Counted from the stretch's first letter, positions 19,020-27,073 are shown. The stretch: 64,000 nucleotides of DNA from Deltaproteobacteria bacterium (GCA_021780695.1 JAJXYD010000027.1:28827-92826), one strand, 5' to 3'. The notes: a model not told the origin generated them from the letters alone. Numbers and translations are program-made.

Positions 19020-19556
19020 TTAACCTTTAAGCCGCATCGGCAAACCGGCAACTATAAAAAAAACCGAGGCGCAGACCGCGGCAAGCCTTTGGTTGGTAAA
19101 TCCGGATAAGTCGCGAAACCTGCGGGCAAGAGAATTTTCCGGAACGATTCCAGCCCCTGTCTCGTTAGAGACGATGACAAGCGGATAATCCGCAGACCCT
19201 AGGGTCTTGCATAAACGTTCAACGCAATCTTCGATTCCGCTCGATTCGGCGCACAACAGATTGCTCAGCCAAAGCGTTATGCAATCGACGAGCACCGGTT
19301 TTTTCAGGCCGATAAACCGTTCAAGGGTTTCGCAAAGATTTAGCGGCGACTCAACGGTCTCCCACTCACCCCCGCGGCGGTCTCTGTGCAGTTGAATCCG
19401 CAGCTTCATTTCCTCGTCAAGTGCCTGGGCGGTCGCAACATAGACATAGGGAGGATGGAAACCAGCCATAACGGATTCTGCCCAGGAGCTTTTTCCGCTC
19501 CTTGCCCCTCCAAGGACCAGTAGAGGCGTAGTAATATCCGAGTCCCGCGCCCGCAT
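19020..19556 (-). CDS. cobU: Adenosylcobinamide kinase / adenosylcobinamide-phosphate guanylyltransferase
   Basis: 178-residue bifunctional enzyme of the cobalamin nucleotide-loop pathway. The P-loop is LGGARSGKSSWAE (about 15-27). Other family blocks are LHRDRRGGEWETVE (the guanylylated histidine region), DCITLWLSN, IVSNETGAGIVPEN and FRDLSGFTNQRLA. Its start shares one base with the stop of the upstream DUF3842 gene (TGATG). No other cobalamin gene is visible here. Confidence 0.92.
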   Translation of the reverse strand: MRARDSDITTPLLVLGGARSGKSSWAESVMAGFHPPYVYVATAQALDEEMKLRIQLHRDRRGGEWETVESPLNLCETLERFIGLKKPVLVDCITLWLSNLLCAESSGIEDCVERLCKTLGSADYPLVIVSNETGAGIVPENSLARRFRDLSGFTNQRLAAVCASVFFIVAGLPMRLKG

Positions 19557-19987
19557 CAGTTTGGTTCCTTCGAGGCCACATATTTTGACAGATATTCCGA
19601 GATGAGCCTGTCGACCATGTGAGGCAGAGGTTCCCTGATGGCTCCAACCACCGAAATGGGCTCCTGAGTCAAGGGCAGGATCAATTTTAGAGCTTTCGCC
19701 TCACCGATCGCGCACACCATGCCGGGGGTCATTTCTCCCATCATGGCATTGGCAAGCAGAATGGCGATAGTACCAATTACCACCTCCACCCGGGCGACAC
19801 TGTGTCTGATCGCATTTTCGCCCGTAGCGCCACGGTTTGCACCCGCTTTCATCATCTGGGCCGTAGCGATGGCATTGGTTCCAAGCGCCCATAACTCAGC
19901 GTTTTCTCCAAAAACTTCCTTTATCCTCTTGATTATCGTGGTACCGATTCCACCACCCTGACCGTCGATTACTGCAATTCGGATCAC
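19556..19987 (-). CDS. DUF3842 family protein
   Basis: 143 residues from a GTG at 19987 with AGGGAGG 6 nt upstream. The N-terminus RIAVIDGQGGGIGTTIIKRI is a glycine-rich nucleotide-binding-like loop typical of DUF3842. The following ALGTNAIATAQMMKAGANRGATGENAI block is also well conserved in the family. The product is likely a small Rossmann-like cytosolic protein of unknown function. Its stop overlaps the cobU start, suggesting translational coupling and perhaps a role near corrinoid metabolism. Confidence 0.8.
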   Translation of the reverse strand: MIRIAVIDGQGGGIGTTIIKRIKEVFGENAELWALGTNAIATAQMMKAGANRGATGENAIRHSVARVEVVIGTIAILLANAMMGEMTPGMVCAIGEAKALKLILPLTQEPISVVGAIREPLPHMVDRLISEYLSKYVASKEPN

Positions 19988-20021
19988 GAAACCTCCCTGC
20001 TCGAAGGGGAAAAACTTATGT

Positions 20022-20261
20022 TCACAAGGCGATACTCCACACATTAAAAAACTCATGATATCTGATCAGATAAATTTCACCCGCAACCGTTTTTACGCGA
20101 AAATAGAGGACAGGCATCCGGGTAGAGTCCACTTGGCCTTCATACCACCTGCCGACAACCTGCTCGATTCGCCGCGTCCGGCCTCGCCACACAAACGACA
20201 AAGGCTCCTGCGCCCCTTTAAACTCATCGCGGGTGCAAACCTCTATTGTTTCAAATTCCAT
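20022..20261 (-). CDS. Small conserved hypothetical protein
   Basis: 79 residues from the ATG at 20261; a TTG at 20276 is an alternative. The sequence is rich in aromatic and charged residues: EPLSFVWRGRTRRIEQVV, RWYEG, then YFRVKTVAGEIYLIRYHEFFNVWSI. This pattern suggests a small beta-barrel domain like those of DUF6504-type proteins, but I cannot confirm the family. It lies 34 nt upstream of the DUF3842 gene on the same strand, so it may be the first gene of that operon. Confidence 0.6.
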   Translation of the reverse strand: MEFETIEVCTRDEFKGAQEPLSFVWRGRTRRIEQVVGRWYEGQVDSTRMPVLYFRVKTVAGEIYLIRYHEFFNVWSIAL

Positions 20262-20416
20262 CGAATGATTGCCCAAGGGCCCTTTCCCGGATCATTTCCC
20301 GAAAAACCCGCACGATACGGGAGAATACTACTTCTTTCCCTCTTCTATTTCAATCATGCCCGCAGGAATTTAAAATTTATACGCCCAGGGGTCTTCAAAG
20401 CAAGCAGGCTCTTTAT

Positions 20417-20680
20417 TTGCCGAAAATACACCGGGAAAGGGCTCTAGGTCCGTATTATTTGGGAATTTTAACCGAAGAAAGCGTGGACAACCCTCTTTTC
20501 CAGGCTCCGGACACGGCCTTAAACCCGGGAGCGTTTTTCGGCCCTGTTTCGGGTCGAACACGGCCGGAGGATAAATACTTTGCCGATCCCAAGCGTTACC
20601 TGCCTCCGTTACACCGGATACTATACATTTTGCAGATATTTGGGAATGAAGGGCTTTATAAGGATTTTATCACCCGTTAA
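20417..20680 (+). CDS. Possible small gene or gene remnant
   Basis: A plus-strand frame with C- and G-rich third positions runs to a stop at 20680. The conceptual C-terminus reads as plausible protein (GPYYLGILTEESVDNPL, then PEDKYFADPKRYLPPLHRIL). There is no ATG or GTG in a suitable place; a TTG at 20417 is the only late candidate and its ribosome-binding site is poor. A strong hairpin follows 7 nt after the stop. It may be the 3' part of a decayed gene. I do not recognise it. Confidence 0.3.
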   Translation: MPKIHRERALGPYYLGILTEESVDNPLFQAPDTALNPGAFFGPVSGRTRPEDKYFADPKRYLPPLHRILYILQIFGNEGLYKDFITR

Positions 20681-20686
20681 AACATT

Positions 20687-20726
20687 ACCGTGGGTGAGGC
20701 AAAAGGGAGATTGCCTCACCCACGGT
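20687..20726. terminator. Strong 16-bp hairpin between convergent units
   Basis: ACCGTGGGTGAGGCAA (20687-20702) pairs perfectly with TTGCCTCACCCACGGT (20711-20726) around an 8-nt loop. On the minus strand it ends the NHL-protein transcript and is followed by AATGTTTT. On the plus strand T-rich sequence appears about 10 nt later. Probably bidirectional. Confidence 0.75.
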
Positions 20727-20770
20727 GTGTGAACGTCTTTTAGACCAACTTTTAGCCTTGCCGGCTTTTT

Positions 20771-23700
20771 CTAATGAACCGAAACCACCCCGGCGCTGTT
20801 CATAAACATCCGCTTACCGGGAGCGGAAGCCTCATCCTCATAATAGAACCACTCTCCCTCGTTTGCACTGTAGATCCAGGGAAAAGTGGCGCTACTGGTC
20901 CACCACCAACCACCTGTACCATCCCATTGAGGATCATAAAACCAGATGTTGTCCGTAGAGGTTGCGTCCGGATAAAGCCAGCCCAGATTAGTCTCGTATA
21001 TCCAGGCGGATGAGTAGGAGTAAAAGAAGCCAAACGGGCTGAGATAATGCCAACCTGTTGGGGTTGAATAGTTATGGGCATTTTGCCAAAGCTCGTTTTT
21101 AGCCGAACAGCTTGCGGTCTGTCCGCCATTTGTCCCCGCGCAGCTCCAGCTCCACGGCCACGAGGCCGAAACCGCCGAGGCCGTGCCGCTGCCGCAAAGG
21201 TTGGACGTCGGAGCCGAGTTAAACATTGCCCCGTTGCTGCTTCCGCACGTACCGTCAACAGCCTGAGTACTTGCCGAACAGCTAGCGGTCTTTCCTCCGT
21301 TTGTGCCCGCACAGGTCCAGGTCCAGGGTCCGGTGCCCGAAACCGGTGAAGCCGTGCCGCTGCCGCAAAGATTGGACGTCGGAGCCGAGTTAAACATTGC
21401 CCCGCCGCTGCTTCCGCACGTGCCGTCCACGGCCTGAGCAGTTGCCGAACAGCTAGCGGTCTTTCCTCCGTTTGTGCCCGCACAGGTCCAGGTCCAGGGT
21501 CCGGTGCCCGAAACCGGTGAAGCCGTACCGGTTCCGCAAAGGTTGGACGTCGGAGCCGAGTTAAGCGTTGCCCCGCCGCTGCTTCCGCAACTGCCGTCCA
21601 CGGCCTGAACAGTTGCCGTACAGCTCGCGGTCGTTCCGCCGTTTGAACCAGCACAGGTCCAAGTCCAGGGTCCGGTACCAGAAACCGGTGAAGCCGTACC
21701 GGTTCCGCAAAGGTTGGACGTTGGAGCCGAACTGAAGGCTGCCCCGCCGCTGCTTCCGCACGTGCCGTCCACAACCGGCGGATCGGCCGAACAATTCGCG
21801 CTCGCACCGCCGTAGAGCCCCGAGCAGGTCCAATTCCACGGCCCCGTGCCGCTTACAGTCGAGGCCGTGCCGGTACTGCACAGATTGGACGTTGGAGCCG
21901 AGGAAAACGATTGGCCGCTGCTGCTTCCGCACACGCCGTTTTCAGCCGGCGGATCGGCCGAACAATTCGTGCTCGTACCGCCGTAGAGCCCCGAGCAGGT
22001 CCAACTCCACGGACCCGTGCCGCTTACAGTCGAGGCCGTTCCGGTACTGCACAGATTGGACGTTGGAGCCGAGGAAAACGATTGGCCGCTGCTCGATCCG
22101 CACGCGCCGTTTTCAGCCGGCGGATTGGCCGAACAGCCGGCGGTCGTTCCCCCGTGTTTTCCCGCGCAACTCCAGGTCCACGGTCCCGCGCCGCTAACGA
22201 CCGATGGGGCGCCGCTGCTGCAAAGACCCGTCGTCGGAGCCGAGGCAGTGACTGTTCCGCTGCTGCTTCCGCACGCGCCGTTAAGGACTTGATAAATTCC
22301 TCTAATTCTATAGTTGGCCGTATCCGCAATGAAGATATCTCCCGCTATATCAACAGCCAGGCCCTGAGGCTGGTTTATTGCGGCAAGGATCGCCGGGCCG
22401 CCGTCACCCGAATATCCGGGAGTCCCGTTACCCGCAATTGTTCTGATGTTGCCCGTCGTTGCGTCCACCTGCCTGATGCGGCCGTTTTTTGTATCCGCAA
22501 TGTAGATGTTTTGGGAGGAGTCAACGGCTACCCCCCCAGGCTGGTACAATTGAGCGGAGGTCGCAGCCCCCCCGTCGCCTGAATAGCCCTGGGTTCCTGT
22601 GCCGGCAACCGTAGAGATATCTCCGGCCGGATCCACCTTTCTGATACGTTCATTTGCCGTATCGGCTATGTAGATATTATCCAAATAGTCAACCGTTACG
22701 CCGCCGGGCTGGGAGAGCTGCGCCGATGTAGCCGGCCCCCCATCGCCCGAATAGCCGGGTGTTGCGTTACCGGCTACCGTGCTGATGATGCCCGAAGTTG
22801 CGTTTATCTCCCTTATGCAGTTATTGGAACTGTCGGCTACGTAGAGGTTGCCGGAGGTGTCCACCGCTACGCCCAAGGGAGCGTTTAGCTGCGCCGAGAC
22901 AGCCGCCGCCCCGTCGCCTGAATACCCTGCCCCACCGTTTCCCGCAACAGTCGTGATGATACCCGTGGTTGCGCTTATCTCCCTTATGCGGTTATTGGAG
23001 GTATCCGCTATGAAGATGTTTCCCGACAAGTCCACCGCGACGCCTGAAGGGTTGCTCAGTTGCGCCGAGAGCGCAGACCCGCCGTCGCCTGCATACCCTG
23101 CCCCACCGTTTCCCGCAACAGTCGTGATGATACCCGTGGTTGCGTCCACCTTTCTGATTCGGTTGTTGAGGCTATCGGCTATGTAGATATTTCCCGACAT
23201 ATCGGCCCCTACCCCCACCGGCAGGTTTAGCTGCGCCGAGGTTGCCAGGCCGGAATCGCCCGAATACCCTTGCGTTCCCGTTCCGGCGATCGTTGAGATT
23301 ATACCCCCGGGTGAGAGCATAGCCGTAAGGGTGATCGGGTTTGACGAGGTACCAGCACCCAAGGAACCGTCGAGGTTACCTAAAAAGCCCGTTTGAGAGT
23401 AATTGGAATAAGATGTCACAATGCCTGGCGGAGAGTTCTGACTTCCAAGAGAGGAAAGGCCCGAAATGGCTACCACCAGCATGTAGTTGTCGCCGCTCAC
23501 AAGATTTAGCGCAGCTATTTGCGAAGAACTCATAAGGCTAGAGAGGCTAAATGTCTGCGAATCCAAAAGGGTTGTGGTGTTGTTGCTTGCATCCGTTTGG
23601 TATATCTGGACCTGTCCGGTCAACTGGGTGGGCAGGGCGTAGATGCTCCCCGCGGTAATGTCAGAAAAAATAGAACCGAGCCCGGAGGCCGATACCGTAT

Positions 23701-24115
23701 AGGGTCCGGTCGAACTGACGGTAAAGCCCCTGGCGATGTAGGAGACGACGTTTTGCCCTGCGCCTAACACTCCCATCGAATTGTCGAGCGAAAGGGTGTT
23801 GTCTGCGTATGCCATTGCGCTTGCCCCGCCCGTATCGGCCGACCCGTTCTGGGTGGCGCTGCCCCAGGCCGCGGAGGTCATGCTGAGGCCCGTATCCGAT
23901 TCAACGGCCAGCGCTACCGCGTTTTCCGAAGAACCCGAAGAGGTGGAAAAGGACTGCGTACTGGAAAGTGGGGCCATTGTGGGAAAGTAGATTCCACCGG
24001 TGTCCGTTACGCTGTATATGAAATTGTCGCCCGTCCAGGTGATGGTTGCCTCCGCGTGCGAGAAGGCAAAAAGAAAAAAACCAAAGATTAGTAAAAGAAA
24101 AATTCTTTGCCTCAT
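20771..24115 (-). CDS. Secreted NHL-repeat protein with seven Cys-rich tandem repeats
   Basis: 1114 residues with GAGGAGG before the ATG. A Sec signal peptide (FLLLIFGFFLFAFSHAEA) is followed by an unrecognised Ser/Thr-rich domain (30-265). Six NHL beta-propeller blades come next (about 266-605), each with the pattern STVAGTG, GYSGDGG, AQL, GVAVD and NIYIADT-N-RIR. Then seven near-identical units of about 57 residues (to about 1008) each hold CGSS, SNLC, GPW-W-C-G and A-C. The tail (1009-1114) is rich in Trp and Tyr (GWHYLSPFGFFYSY, LGWLYPD, WWWTSS, EGEWFYYED), like surface beta-modules of Gram-negative exoproteins. Probably an extracellular binding protein; the partner is unknown. Monocistronic. 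Confidence 0.85.
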   Translation of the reverse strand: MRQRIFLLLIFGFFLFAFSHAEATITWTGDNFIYSVTDTGGIYFPTMAPLSSTQSFSTSSGSSENAVALAVESDTGLSMTSAAWGSATQNGSADTGGASAMAYADNTLSLDNSMGVLGAGQNVVSYIARGFTVSSTGPYTVSASGLGSIFSDITAGSIYALPTQLTGQVQIYQTDASNNTTTLLDSQTFSLSSLMSSSQIAALNLVSGDNYMLVVAISGLSSLGSQNSPPGIVTSYSNYSQTGFLGNLDGSLGAGTSSNPITLTAMLSPGGIISTIAGTGTQGYSGDSGLATSAQLNLPVGVGADMSGNIYIADSLNNRIRKVDATTGIITTVAGNGGAGYAGDGGSALSAQLSNPSGVAVDLSGNIFIADTSNNRIREISATTGIITTVAGNGGAGYSGDGAAAVSAQLNAPLGVAVDTSGNLYVADSSNNCIREINATSGIISTVAGNATPGYSGDGGPATSAQLSQPGGVTVDYLDNIYIADTANERIRKVDPAGDISTVAGTGTQGYSGDGGAATSAQLYQPGGVAVDSSQNIYIADTKNGRIRQVDATTGNIRTIAGNGTPGYSGDGGPAILAAINQPQGLAVDIAGDIFIADTANYRIRGIYQVLNGACGSSSGTVTASAPTTGLCSSGAPSVVSGAGPWTWSCAGKHGGTTAGCSANPPAENGACGSSSGQSFSSAPTSNLCSTGTASTVSGTGPWSWTCSGLYGGTSTNCSADPPAENGVCGSSSGQSFSSAPTSNLCSTGTASTVSGTGPWNWTCSGLYGGASANCSADPPVVDGTCGSSGGAAFSSAPTSNLCGTGTASPVSGTGPWTWTCAGSNGGTTASCTATVQAVDGSCGSSGGATLNSAPTSNLCGTGTASPVSGTGPWTWTCAGTNGGKTASCSATAQAVDGTCGSSGGAMFNSAPTSNLCGSGTASPVSGTGPWTWTCAGTNGGKTASCSASTQAVDGTCGSSNGAMFNSAPTSNLCGSGTASAVSASWPWSWSCAGTNGGQTASCSAKNELWQNAHNYSTPTGWHYLSPFGFFYSYSSAWIYETNLGWLYPDATSTDNIWFYDPQWDGTGGWWWTSSATFPWIYSANEGEWFYYEDEASAPGKRMFMNSAGVVSVH
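21090..22290 (-). repeat. Seven tandem DNA repeats of about 171 bp inside the NHL gene
   Basis: The coding sequence of the Cys-rich part consists of seven units of about 171 bp. Neighbouring copies share long identical runs; the units at about 21290-21420 and 21460-21600 are nearly the same. Such homogeneity suggests recent duplication or gene conversion and makes the copy number likely to vary between strains. Confidence 0.8.
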
Positions 24116-24622
24116 AATTTCCTCCTCTTATTGGGGTCTTCTCGAATCCTCTCTTGCCCGAATCCTGTTAGATAGGCCCCCCGAAAAATCATCGGCTTCG
24201 GGCAAACGATCGGCGCCGGATAGCTTCAAACAAAACATTGCGCATTCAAAACTTCCGCAGCGCTTGGCGGGGATTTTGTCCTGCGATGGAACGGATACGA
24301 AAGGGACGCGGCACTATCACATGCCGGCGGCCGACCGGCTCTTGGCACCACTCAGAGCAAGGCCTGTGCCACATGGGCTAACCTCTTGAACAGATTAGCC
24401 AATACAAGTATCCGCACTTCAAGGTGAGCCGTGGCTCCTTGGGAGGCCGCACGATTTTTCCAACCGGACAAGCGGGGAAGCGATTAGATGACGCAGTGGG
24501 TCCAAACCTTGCAAAAAGCCTGTTTGGAGCCCTCTAAAAGGGGGAAAACAAAGGGATTTTTACGCTGTTTCCAGACGGGAGCGGATTTTTAGAAGATCTA
24601 CACTTTTAGACAATATGGCAAA

Positions 24623-24654
24623 TCTTAGTCTAATAATATAGACTAAGACCTTTT
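24623..24654. terminator. Hairpin TCTTAGTCTA/TAGACTAAGA
   Basis: Perfect 10-bp stem (24623-24632 with 24639-24648) and 6-nt loop, followed by CCTTTT on the plus strand. Low GC in the stem makes it a modest terminator; it could also be an operator. Confidence 0.4.
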
Positions 24655-24785
24655 CTTGGCCTGTGAGCGTTTAGAAAGTCTTTTTATCCGATGGGCTTTG
24701 TTGCGAGTCTAAGTATTTAGATGGAAACCATAGGGGAAAAAGTAAAGGCAAAACACAGTGGCTCAGACAGGCAGGGAAGATTTAA

Positions 24786-24821
24786 TTTTTTAGCGGCCGG
24801 CAGAGGGCGGCCGCTAAAAAA
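24786..24821. terminator. Bidirectional intrinsic terminator
   Basis: AGCGGCCG (24792-24799) pairs with CGGCCGCT (24808-24815) around an 8-nt loop. It is flanked by six T (24786-24791) and six A (24816-24821), giving a U-tract on both strands. No gene ends nearby, so it implies a transcript from the non-coding stretch or read-through protection of ywbE. Confidence 0.75.
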
Positions 24822-24976
24822 CAAACCCGGGGTCATGGTTTCGAATCGCCCAAGTCTTGGCATCGCCGTTTAGATTTTGAACTTTTAAGTGCTCGAGACT
24901 ACAATGTAAAGAAAGAACGCTATTTGAATTTTTCGGAAGTTTGTATCAGACTTATTGCGGTCTTAGAGGGAAATCC

Positions 24977-25186
24977 ATGAATGGGCAAAACAGGAAAGAC
25001 ATTCGACCCGGTCAGCGCGTCCAAATCGTGTTGAAGCAAGATCAAAGAACCGGCCGCCGCACGGCCGGCGTAGTTAAGGACATACTCACTTCCGCGCCCT
25101 ATCACTTTCGAGGGATCAAGGTGAGGCTAGAGGACGGCCGAATCGGACGCGTACAAGAGATCCTCTCCGCCGAGAAGCAGGAGTAA
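24977..25186 (+). CDS. ywbE: YwbE family protein
   Basis: 69-residue protein with the whole YwbE pattern: an MNGQ start, the IRPGQRVQIVLKQDQRTGRR segment, GVVKDILTSAP and GIKVRLEDGRIGRVQEIL. It looks like a small KOW- or SH3-like beta-barrel. The molecular function is unknown. GAGGG precedes the ATG. It is monocistronic and followed by the hairpin GCGCGTT/AACGCGC (25198-25223) that encloses a T-run. It lies just outside the tRNA-flanked islet. Confidence 0.85.
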   Translation: MNGQNRKDIRPGQRVQIVLKQDQRTGRRTAGVVKDILTSAPYHFRGIKVRLEDGRIGRVQEILSAEKQE

Positions 25187-25197
25187 AAACGTAACAC

Positions 25198-25223
25198 GCG
25201 CGTTAGGCTTTTTTTGAACGCGC
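25198..25223 (+). terminator. Hairpin downstream of ywbE
   Basis: GCGCGTT (25198-25204) pairs with AACGCGC (25217-25223); the loop holds seven T. An alternative is a shorter GTAACACGCGCGTTA stem immediately followed by the T-run. Either form could end the ywbE transcript. Confidence 0.45.
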
Positions 25224-25312
25224 CCATACTCTAACGGGAACCGGCGGCTTTAAATCAGATCGGAGAAAAAAAAAGAGACTCAGGTTTTAACCGAATCCCT
25301 TATCGTTCCATT

Positions 25313-25330
25313 GGTTTGCCGAAGCGGGGA
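25313..25330. repeat. Distal copy of an 18-bp direct repeat (putative attachment site)
   Basis: GGTTTGCCGAAGCGGGGA is identical to 26891-26908, which covers the last 14 nt of tRNA-Leu and 4 nt beyond. The position downstream of the tRNA 3' end is as expected for a duplicated attachment site after site-specific integration. Confidence 0.75.
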
Positions 25331-25652
25331 TTCCTTCAAAGCCTTACAGAGCCTTGATTTTCCTCACTTCGGCATTCTTCAGTTGCGTCCGCCATGCAAA
25401 AATCCGCAATCACACCGCAACCATTTGCAAGGGTTTGCAGACCTCTGCGAGATCTCCTATTTTCGGCTGACATTTGGCTTGGATGTGCCCGGAGTTTTAA
25501 GCCGCTCGGCTCCACAGGAGCCATTATCTCAGCTCTACGCTTCAAGATTGACAACGGTAGACTTGCCTGCTACAAGCAAAGGAGTTAATTTCTGCTCGGA
25601 AGCTGTGAAAGGAGTTCGAATCCTGACAACCCGAGCTGGTAGGAGGCTGGTT

Positions 25653-26189
25653 ATGTCCGAACCTAAAAGCCGATTTAATGCATTTCTTGATGGGATGGGG
25701 AGAACTCTTGATCTAGGGGCTACTTTCACTACGACCAGAATCGAAAAACTGAGATCAAAGTTTCTTATAAGCCCACGCCAAGCGCTCGCTTCTGACTCGA
25801 AATCAATCATACATGACTCAAGAAAGGCGCTTGATCGCTTAGTCAGCGAAATTAGTGCTAAAGCTGTAGCGTCCGGTCCGGCAGGTAATTATAAAATTTC
25901 CAAGATTCTCAAGGCGGGCTCTGTTTCCCTCATTACTTTGACATCAACAGAGACACCCCCTTGTCCTAAGAAAATCAGTAAGGGATCAAGAAGCGCTGAT
26001 GCCTCACTAGAAAGCCAGAAAAGCGGAACGATATTTATAAGGTGCAAAGCGTTCATAAAGTCGGGCGCATCGTCAGACACCGCCGTTCACCCTATCATTG
26101 TCAATATACAAGGAGTATCAACAGCAGAGGAATGTCCTGGAAAGCGGGAAAAGACGATTGTACGCAAGAGATACGCTTGTGAACGATAG
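25653..26189 (+). CDS. Hypothetical protein of the tRNA-linked islet
   Basis: 178 residues from the ATG at 25653, chosen because AGGAGG ends 6 nt before it; the open frame upstream has no start signal. The protein is basic and serine-rich (MSEPKSRFNAFLDGMGRTLD, then SRKALDRLVSEISAKAVASG). No transmembrane helix or known motif is seen. The last third has odd composition for a globular protein, so a frameshift is possible. It overlaps the next gene, which suggests coupled translation. Confidence 0.5.
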   Translation: MSEPKSRFNAFLDGMGRTLDLGATFTTTRIEKLRSKFLISPRQALASDSKSIIHDSRKALDRLVSEISAKAVASGPAGNYKISKILKAGSVSLITLTSTETPPCPKKISKGSRSADASLESQKSGTIFIRCKAFIKSGASSDTAVHPIIVNIQGVSTAEECPGKREKTIVRKRYACER

Positions 26190-26823
26190 AAACGATACCC
26201 GTCGCAAGGCAAGTAATTCTGTTGACACAAAAATCGATCCAAGCGAATCGGCTTCCTCCGAGGCACAGAATGCCGAAGATTCTCCTGATACTGTAGAGCT
26301 AATCATCCCAGAGGAGGAATTCAAACAGATACTGACCCATAGGACGGTTAAGCTTGAGGTGCGAGAGGATTATAAGGGCGATCTCCCGCATCCGGAAATT
26401 TTGCGAGGCTTTGAGGACTTAATGCCCGGAGCTACGCAGAGATATTTTACCTTAATGGAGGATGAATCAACACATCGCAGGGAAATTGAAAAGTTGATTG
26501 TTAAGGGCGAGCTCCGCATAGAATCAAGAAACAGCCTGGTGGGTGTTTTGTGTGCTTTTTTTCTGGGCGTAATTACGATAGGCGGGGCAACCGCCTGCAT
26601 TTACCATGGTATGCAATGGGGTGGCAGCATATTAGGTGCAGGAGGATTGACCGCCCTTGTTACTGCATTTTTAAGAGGAACGCGAAGGCAGACTAAACCA
26701 GAGCCGGCGACGCCTTCTTTACCAAATCCCAATATCCGGGACCATTCCTCGACCCAGCCCCCTTCCAGACTCACCTCTACAAAATCCAAACCTGAATCGT
26801 CGAAGCGGAAAAATTCAAAATAG
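26098..26823 (+). CDS. DUF2335-like membrane protein
   Basis: Up to 241 residues; the start is uncertain (TTG at 26098, or GTG at 26179 with AAGAGA upstream, giving 214). After a hydrophilic N-terminal part comes the DUF2335-like block: LPHPEILRGFEDLMPGA, then STHRREIEKLIVKGELRIESR. Two transmembrane helices follow (VGVLCAFFLGVITIGGATACIY and GGSILGAGGLTALVTAFL), then a basic, low-complexity tail. The family is of unknown function and often found in accessory DNA. It is the second gene of the islet. Confidence 0.65.
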   Translation: MSIYKEYQQQRNVLESGKRRLYARDTLVNDRNDTRRKASNSVDTKIDPSESASSEAQNAEDSPDTVELIIPEEEFKQILTHRTVKLEVREDYKGDLPHPEILRGFEDLMPGATQRYFTLMEDESTHRREIEKLIVKGELRIESRNSLVGVLCAFFLGVITIGGATACIYHGMQWGGSILGAGGLTALVTAFLRGTRRQTKPEPATPSLPNPNIRDHSSTQPPSRLTSTKSKPESSKRKNSK

Positions 26824-26890
26824 AGCCCATTGCCTCAGTCTTCAAAAAAAAGGACCCGAGCTCACAGCCGAATCCTCAATCATTTCTTCG

Positions 26891-26908
26891 GGTTTGCCGA
26901 AGCGGGGA
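26891..26908. repeat. Proximal copy of the 18-bp direct repeat within tRNA-Leu
   Basis: Identical to 25313-25330. Positions 26895-26908 are the 3' end of the tRNA (acceptor strand and start of the T arm), so integration here leaves an intact tRNA gene. Confidence 0.75.
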
Positions 26909-26978
26909 CTCGAACCCCGACAGCCGTACGGCCACTAGACCCTGAACCTAGCGCGTCTACCAGTTCCGCCACTTCGGC
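26895..26978 (-). tRNA. tRNA-Leu(CAG)
   Basis: 84-nt class II tRNA. The acceptor GCCGAAG pairs with CTTCGGC, the D region is GGCGGAACTGGTAGACGCG, and the anticodon arm is CTAGG-TTCAGGG-TCTAG with anticodon CAG. A long variable arm (GGCCG-TAC-GGCTG type) and a T arm with GGTTCGAGT follow. The discriminator is A and CCA is not encoded. Its 3' end is the putative integration site of the neighbouring islet. Confidence 0.93.
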
Positions 26979-27073
26979 AAAATCATTGAAAAATTATGGA
27001 TACTATATTATTTTAAAAGTCTTTGCCTGTCAAGGCGTTTCAATCACCTTTGCGCTGAGGATAACTAAAACTA

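Larger units (their letters stand above)
24116..24976. other. Long non-coding stretch with several hairpins
   Basis: No credible gene in about 860 bp upstream of the NHL gene (minus) and of ywbE (plus). Inverted repeats are seen at 24376-24399 (GGCTAACC/GATTAGCC), at about 24428-24453 (CGTGGCTCC with a bulged partner, then ATTTTTCC), at 24623-24648 (a perfect 10-bp stem) and at 24786-24821. The spacing suggests structured leaders or a small RNA. I could not match it to a known riboswitch; the c-di-GMP and cobalamin patterns are absent. Confidence 0.5.
25331..26890. mobile_element. Small AT-richer islet at tRNA-Leu
   Basis: About 1.56 kb between the two copies of the 18-bp repeat. Sampled GC is about 43% in the islet against about 62% in a sample of ribF beyond the tRNA. 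It holds two adjacent plus-strand genes of unknown function, the second with a DUF2335-like region, and no integrase. It is either the remnant of a larger integrated element or a small satellite moved by a recombinase encoded elsewhere. Confidence 0.65.

Noticed and set aside
18008..19051. Longer BirA start at 19051
   Set aside because: It would overlap cobU by 32 bp and lacks a ribosome-binding site; the GTG at 19006 has one.
24181..24480. Possible riboswitch upstream of the NHL gene
   Set aside because: I searched by eye for the c-di-GMP (GEMM) and cobalamin box patterns on both strands; GGGCAAAC at about 24200 is suggestive but the other conserved parts are missing.
25600..25640. GTTCGAATC within the islet as part of a second tRNA
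   Set aside because: It resembles a T-loop, but no acceptor, D or anticodon arms can be built around it.
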